Shown here piece by piece: positions 60,210 through 64,000 of a DNA stretch of 64,000 nt. The stretch spans positions 4,693,880 to 4,757,879 of the forward strand of contig NZ_CP012700.1 of NCBI RefSeq assembly GCF_001307295.1, in the 5' to 3' direction. Origin of the DNA: Sphingopyxis macrogoltabida (GTDB lineage: Bacteria; Pseudomonadota; Alphaproteobacteria; Sphingomonadales; Sphingomonadaceae). Every line of letters starts with the position of its first letter. Position 1 is the first letter of the stretch. The translations under genes were made by a program, and so were the position numbers. The notes beneath the pieces are model-generated. The model was not told the origin of the DNA. It was given only the letters and a program-made list of their open reading frames with translations, and ran no database searches.

Positions 60210-61754
60210 TCAACCCAACCAGTTCAGCGCCGCCGCGCCCGCCGCTGCACCCAGCAGCGCGGTCAGCGCATAGCGCCACCAGCGGCGGCGCTCGCCCCGG
60301 TCCCACATCAGCGGAATCTCGGGGAGCGGCGGCGCGGGCGGGGCGCCGCCGGGTTTGGGCAATTGCGCATCGAGACGGCGGATGATGTCGGGGATCAGCG
60401 CCAGCGTCTTGCCCTGTTCGCGCAGGCCATCGGCGAGTGCGGCTTCGGGGCCGAGTTCGTCGCGGATCCATTCGCCGACGAAGGGCCCCGAAACGTCCCA
60501 CATGTTGATCTTCGGGTTGAGCATCGTCGCGACGCCCTCGACCATCACCATCGTCTTCTGGAGCAGCAGCAGGTGCGGCTGCGTCTGCATGTCGAAGTCG
60601 CGGGTGATCGCGAACAGCCCGTCGAGCATCTGGCCGACGCTGAGCTCGCTCACCGGCTTGCCGCGCATCGGTTCGCCGACCGCGCGCAGCGCCGTCGCGA
60701 ATTCCTCGACGCTGTGATAATCGGGAACATATTGCGCCTCGAAATGAATCTCGGCGACGCGGCGGTAATTGCCCGTGGTCAGGCCATAGAGGATCTCGGC
60801 GAGCCAGTAGCGCGCCTGCCGGTTGATCCGCCCCATGATGCCGAAATCGACCGCGGCGATCGTGCCGTCGGCCTTCACGAACAGATTGCCCTGATGCATG
60901 TCGGCGTGGAAGAAGCCCTCGGCAATCGCCTGGCGCAGGAAGGCGTTGACGAGGTTCGCCGACAGCGCCTCCATGTCGTGCCCCGCGGCGACCAGCGCGT
61001 CGCGGTGCGAAATCTTGATACCGTCGATCCAGTCGAGCGTCATCACGCGGCTCGCAGTGCGGTCCCAGTCGATCGCCGGAACCTCGTATGTCGGCACCCC
61101 GACCATCGCGTCGCGCAGCTCGGACGCCGATGCGGCCTCGCGGCGCAGGTCGAGCTCGCGCAGCGTCCAGCGGCGGAAATTGGCGATCACCTGCCGCGGC
61201 CGCAGCCGCGACGCCTCGCCGCCGAGCGCTTCGAGATGCGCCGCTGCCCACTCATAGGTTTCGATGTCGCGCGCGAACTGCTTGTCGATGCCCGGGCGGC
61301 GGACCTTAACCGCGACCTGGCGCCCGTCGGTGGTGACCGCGCGGTGGACCTGCGCGATCGACGCCGATCCGACGGGCTCGGGATCGAATTCGCTATAGAG
61401 GCGCTCGAGTGGCACTTCGAACGTCGCCTCGATTTCCTGTTTGATGCGCGCGAAGCCGACCGGCGCCAGCGCGTCCTGCAGGGTCAAGAGGTTGCGCGCC
61501 GCCTCCTCGCCGACGAGGTCGGGGCGCGTCGCGAGCGTCTGGCCGAGCTTGACCGCGGCGGGGCCGATCGCCTGGAAGGCCGCGGCATAGTCGGGGATCT
61601 TCGGCTGGATCGTGCCCAACCGCGCGATGCGGCAGAGGCGTTTGACCCCCGGCGGGGTCTGCGGCGCCGACTCGATCCCGCGCAGCGCGCCGTGGCGCGC
61701 CAGGATGCGCCCCCACTTCAGCAGGCGGACGATATGGGTGACGGGTCGGGTCAT
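60210..61754 (-). CDS. ubiB: UbiB, ubiquinone biosynthesis kinase-like protein
   Basis: A 514-aa ABC1/COQ8-type atypical kinase required for ubiquinone synthesis. The KxGQ motif (VKLGQTLATRPDLVGEE), the Ala-rich nucleotide loop (PVGSASIAQVHRAV), Lys in VAVKVRRPG and the catalytic HADMHQGNLF and VDFGIMG loops are visible. Two C-terminal membrane helices (RWWRYALTALLGAAAGAAALNWLG) anchor it. It precedes ccdAB and coaBC on the same strand. Confidence 0.96.
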   Translation of the reverse strand: MTRPVTHIVRLLKWGRILARHGALRGIESAPQTPPGVKRLCRIARLGTIQPKIPDYAAAFQAIGPAAVKLGQTLATRPDLVGEEAARNLLTLQDALAPVGFARIKQEIEATFEVPLERLYSEFDPEPVGSASIAQVHRAVTTDGRQVAVKVRRPGIDKQFARDIETYEWAAAHLEALGGEASRLRPRQVIANFRRWTLRELDLRREAASASELRDAMVGVPTYEVPAIDWDRTASRVMTLDWIDGIKISHRDALVAAGHDMEALSANLVNAFLRQAIAEGFFHADMHQGNLFVKADGTIAAVDFGIMGRINRQARYWLAEILYGLTTGNYRRVAEIHFEAQYVPDYHSVEEFATALRAVGEPMRGKPVSELSVGQMLDGLFAITRDFDMQTQPHLLLLQKTMVMVEGVATMLNPKINMWDVSGPFVGEWIRDELGPEAALADGLREQGKTLALIPDIIRRLDAQLPKPGGAPPAPPLPEIPLMWDRGERRRWWRYALTALLGAAAGAAALNWLG

Positions 61755-61760
61755 TCGAAG

Positions 61761-61884
61761 TTCCCCTCCCGCAGGCGGGAGGGGTAAGGGGAGGGCATGT
61801 CGAGGCTGGCGCTGTCGAAGCAGGCCCTCCCGTGGTCAGAGGCACGTGACTCTGACCACCCCCTCCCGCAAGCGGGAGGGGAGA
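61761..61884. repeat. REP-like inverted repeat, CCTCCC family, interrupted
   Basis: Outer TTCCCCTCCCGCAGGCGGGAGGGG and CCCCTCCCGC..GCGGGAGGGG hairpins flank a centre with an inserted 28-bp palindrome (61833-61860). It lies between ubiB and ubiE. Confidence 0.7.
61833..61860. repeat. 28-bp near-palindrome, copy 2
   Basis: Arms GTGGTCAGAG and CTCTGACCAC around GCACGTGA. The inner 20 bp equal copy 1 at 56505; the outer pair differs by a compensatory change. Confidence 0.85.
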
Positions 61885-61899
61885 AATCGGTGCGGATCG

Positions 61900-62637
61900 T
61901 CACGCTTTCCACCCGCTGTGAATCGCGACCAGCCCGCCGAGGATCGGTTCGACCTTCACCGACGTGAAGCCCGCTTCGCGGATCATGGCCGCGAATTTCG
62001 GCATTGGCGGAAAGCGGCGGATCGATTCGATCAGGTAACGATAGCTATCCTCGTCGTCGGCGATCAGCTTGCCGAGCTTGGGGACGAGATGGTGCGAGTA
62101 AGCATCATAGGCCTGCGCGAAGCCCGGCCATTCGTTGGTCGAGAATTCGAGGCAGAAGAATCGCCCGCCATAGCGGAGAACGCGGTGCGCTTCGCTGAGC
62201 GCCGCCGGAATGTCGGTGACGTTGCGGATGCCGAACGCGATCGTATAGGCGTCGAAGAACTGGCCCGGGAAGCTCAGCTTCTCGGCATTCTGCTCCGACC
62301 AGACGAGCGTGTCGATGCCGCGCTCGGCGGCGCGTTCCATGCCGACGCCCAGCATGTCGGGGTTGATGTCGGCGACGGTGATGCTCGCGCCCGACTTTTC
62401 CATGCGAAAGGCGATGTCGCCGGTGCCGCCCGCCATGTCGAGGATCGCCTCGCCCGCACGCGGCTTCACCCGCCGCACGAAACGGTCCTTCCACAACCGG
62501 TGCATGCCGCCCGACATTGCGTCGTTCATGATGTCGTATTTGCGCGCGACGCGGCTGAACACTTCGCCGACCATCGCGGTCTTGGCGGTCGCCGGGACCT
62601 CTTCATAACCGAAGCTGACGGTATCGGGGGTGGCCAT
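61900..62637 (-). CDS. ubiE: ubiquinone/menaquinone biosynthesis C-methyltransferase
   Basis: A 245-aa SAM methyltransferase that C-methylates the ubiquinone precursor. Motif I is ILDMAGGTGDIAFRME; VADINPDML follows, then NAEKLSFPGQFFDAYTIAFGIRNV and RVLRYGGRFFCLEFS, typical of UbiE/COQ5. Divergent from mutM. Its upstream partner gene order with ubiB and coaBC is standard in alphaproteobacteria. Confidence 0.96.
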   Translation of the reverse strand: MATPDTVSFGYEEVPATAKTAMVGEVFSRVARKYDIMNDAMSGGMHRLWKDRFVRRVKPRAGEAILDMAGGTGDIAFRMEKSGASITVADINPDMLGVGMERAAERGIDTLVWSEQNAEKLSFPGQFFDAYTIAFGIRNVTDIPAALSEAHRVLRYGGRFFCLEFSTNEWPGFAQAYDAYSHHLVPKLGKLIADDEDSYRYLIESIRRFPPMPKFAAMIREAGFTSVKVEPILGGLVAIHSGWKA

Positions 62638-62729
62638 GATATTGCGCCTTTGCGGGGAGATGCTGCGTTCGACCGGCCTTTAGCGGGGCCTTGTCGTGCA
62701 AGCAAATGGCGCGTAGCCCGATGGGCGAT

Positions 62730-63542
62730 ATGCCCGAGCTTCCCGAAGTCGAAACCACCGTCCGCGGCCTGACCCCGCACCTCACCGGCCAGCGCCTGCT
62801 GCGCGTTTCGACGATGCGGCCCGACCTCCGCCGCCCCTTTCCCGTCGACCTCGCGCAGCGGCTGACCGGCGCGACCGTCACCGGCCTGTCGCGCCGCGCC
62901 AAATATGGCATCGTCAGCACCGACCGCGACGATCATATGATCTTCCACCTCGGCATGTCGGGAAGCTGGCGGATCGGGGCCGGGGAGCCTGGCAAGCACG
63001 ACCATCTCGTAATCGACACCGCGGCGGGGCAGCGGCTGATGCTCCACGACCCGCGCCGCTTCGGCTCGGTCGACCTCGTCGCAGGCGACCCGCTGCTCGC
63101 CTTTCCCGCCTTTGTGACGCTCGGTCCCGAGCCCTTGTCCGAAGCCTTCGACGCCGCTTATCTCGCAAGGGCGCTCGCCGGGCGGCGCGCGCCGATCAAG
63201 GCGATGCTGCTCGACCAGACGGTCGTCGCGGGGCTCGGCAATATCTATGTGTGCGAGGCGCTCAACATGGCGCGCATCGCGCCGACGCGCGCCGCTGCCG
63301 ACGTTCCGAAGGCCAGGATCGCGCTGCTCGTCCCCGCGATCAAGGCGGTGCTCGAAGCATCGATCGCGGCGGGAGGATCGACCCTGCGCGATTACAAGCA
63401 ACCCGACGGCGAGCTCGGCTATTTCGCCAAGGACTGGCGTGTCTATGGGCGTGAGGGCGAGGCATGCGAATGCGGCGGTACGATCGCGCGGATCGTCCAG
63501 AGCGGCCGGTCGACCTTCTATTGTCCCAAATGCCAGCGTTGA
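62730..63542 (+). CDS. mutM: formamidopyrimidine-DNA glycosylase
   Basis: A 270-aa repair enzyme removing 8-oxoguanine and FaPy lesions. The start MPELPEVETTVRGL gives the catalytic Pro1 and Glu2 after Met removal; Lys in RRAKYGIV is the conserved helper; the C-terminal zinc finger is CECGGTIARIVQSGRSTFYCPKC. The ATG was chosen because Pro1 must be N-terminal. Confidence 0.97.
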   Translation: MPELPEVETTVRGLTPHLTGQRLLRVSTMRPDLRRPFPVDLAQRLTGATVTGLSRRAKYGIVSTDRDDHMIFHLGMSGSWRIGAGEPGKHDHLVIDTAAGQRLMLHDPRRFGSVDLVAGDPLLAFPAFVTLGPEPLSEAFDAAYLARALAGRRAPIKAMLLDQTVVAGLGNIYVCEALNMARIAPTRAAADVPKARIALLVPAIKAVLEASIAAGGSTLRDYKQPDGELGYFAKDWRVYGREGEACECGGTIARIVQSGRSTFYCPKCQR

Positions 63543-63567
63543 TATGGGCAATTTCCCATCAAAAGCG

Positions 63568-63596
63568 TTGACCTTCGGCGCCTTGCTGGCTATGGG
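63568..63596 (+). promoter_or_regulatory. sigma70-type promoter of rpsT
   Basis: TTGACC (63568-63573), exact 17-bp spacer, TATGGG (63591-63596). The predicted leader is about 130 nt and contains a TCCGGT / ACCGGA hairpin, possible site of S20 autocontrol. Confidence 0.6.
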
Positions 63597-63731
63597 CGCA
63601 CCCTTCGAGCAGGGTCCGGTCGTACCGGAACCGGCCGTATCCGGACATTGATTCGCTCGTTTCGCGCGATTCGGCTGCTCCGGTGACGCTGTGCTCCGAC
63701 TGACTTAGACCGTTTGGAAACCGAGGAATTT

Positions 63732-63995
63732 ATGGCCAATACGCCGCAGGCAAAAAAGCGCATCCGCCGCAACACCGCGCGCACCGTAGTGAACAAGAAT
63801 CGCGTTTCGCGCATTCGCACGCTGGTGAAGAAGGTCGAAAACGCCGTCGCCGCGGGCGACAAGGATGCCGCCGCTGCGGCGCTGAAGGCTGCGCAGCCCG
63901 AAATGGCGCGCGGCGTGGCCAAGGGCGTTCTCCACAAGAACACCGTGGCGCGCAAATATTCGCGTCTGACCAAGAGCGTCAACGCCATCGCCTGA
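63732..63995 (+). CDS. rpsT: 30S ribosomal protein S20
   Basis: An 87-aa protein ([39 protein letters not shown]...), a primary 16S rRNA-binding protein. GAGGAA precedes ATG 63732. In many alphaproteobacteria rpsT sits just before dnaA, so dnaA may follow beyond the window edge. Confidence 0.98.
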   Translation: MANTPQAKKRIRRNTARTVVNKNRVSRIRTLVKKVENAVAAGDKDAAAAALKAAQPEMARGVAKGVLHKNTVARKYSRLTKSVNAIA

Positions 63996-64000
63996 TCCTG

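Noticed and set aside
63544..63651. 35-codon ORF after mutM (MGNFPSKALTFG...)
   Set aside because: It overlaps the rpsT promoter hexamers and has no Shine-Dalgarno; probably chance.

Overview
The window is a gene-dense chromosomal stretch of a high-GC alphaproteobacterium, most likely of the Sphingomonadales and perhaps a Sphingopyxis relative. This rests on the alphaproteobacterial housekeeping order near the right end (dut, coaBC, ubiB, ubiE, mutM, rpsT), two large TonB-dependent receptors, an RNase E of alphaproteobacterial layout, and many ATGA/TGATG gene overlaps. No rRNA, tRNA, CRISPR array, prophage or insertion sequence was found. The genus is an inference; there is no 16S gene to settle it.

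Left part (1-12.4 kb). A trimeric autotransporter adhesin with a mosaic head opens the window. Then come two small membrane or secreted proteins, and a tightly overlapping four-gene minus-strand operon (flavin-binding oxidase-like protein, GST, 4-oxalocrotonate tautomerase-like protein, DMT-type transporter) facing a LysR regulator. A plus-strand cluster follows: a small protein, a Crp/Fnr regulator, a DUF6894 protein, a KTSC-domain reading frame, a YcgG/GntA-like protein and a DUF1989 protein. Next are a candidate small RNA with its own promoter and terminator, NAD(P)HX dehydratase, a histidine phosphatase and a second Crp/Fnr regulator.

Middle (12.5-48.7 kb). This holds a TonB receptor with an STN domain, rlmE with a ppx/gppA-type gene, a glycine-zipper protein, a phytase-esterase-like protein, rpmB, tadA, a sirtuin, dapB, a CAAX-type M48 protease, nth, the bdcA/bdcR pair with two matching operator sites, an M20 peptidase, and an AraC/SDR pair. 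Then comes a TetR-controlled run of three oxidoreductases (Rieske oxygenase, flavin monooxygenase, phytoene-desaturase-like enzyme) whose last gene overlaps tail to tail with a twin-AAA ATPase. An amino-acid permease with a TonB receptor, a BepA-like protease with a DsbA-like protein and a TPR-sulfotransferase, RNase E, and a divergent cell-wall amidase complete this part.

Right part (48.9-64 kb). A sugar-lactone-oxidase-like flavoprotein, a D-threonine-aldolase-like PLP enzyme and a TetR regulator form an overlapping operon. PBP1A, prfB and an exported methyltransferase-like lipoprotein follow. On the minus strand is the run ubiB - ccdAB - coaBC - dut - ThiF/MoeB-like - DsrE-like; the ccdAB toxin-antitoxin pair looks inserted and is AT-rich. 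ubiE, mutM and rpsT close the window. In many alphaproteobacteria dnaA and the origin lie just past rpsT, so the right edge may be close to oriC.

Intergenic spaces carry at least ten REP-like inverted-repeat elements of several sequence families. Two of them contain the same 20-bp near-palindrome, flanked by arms that differ by a compensatory base-pair change.
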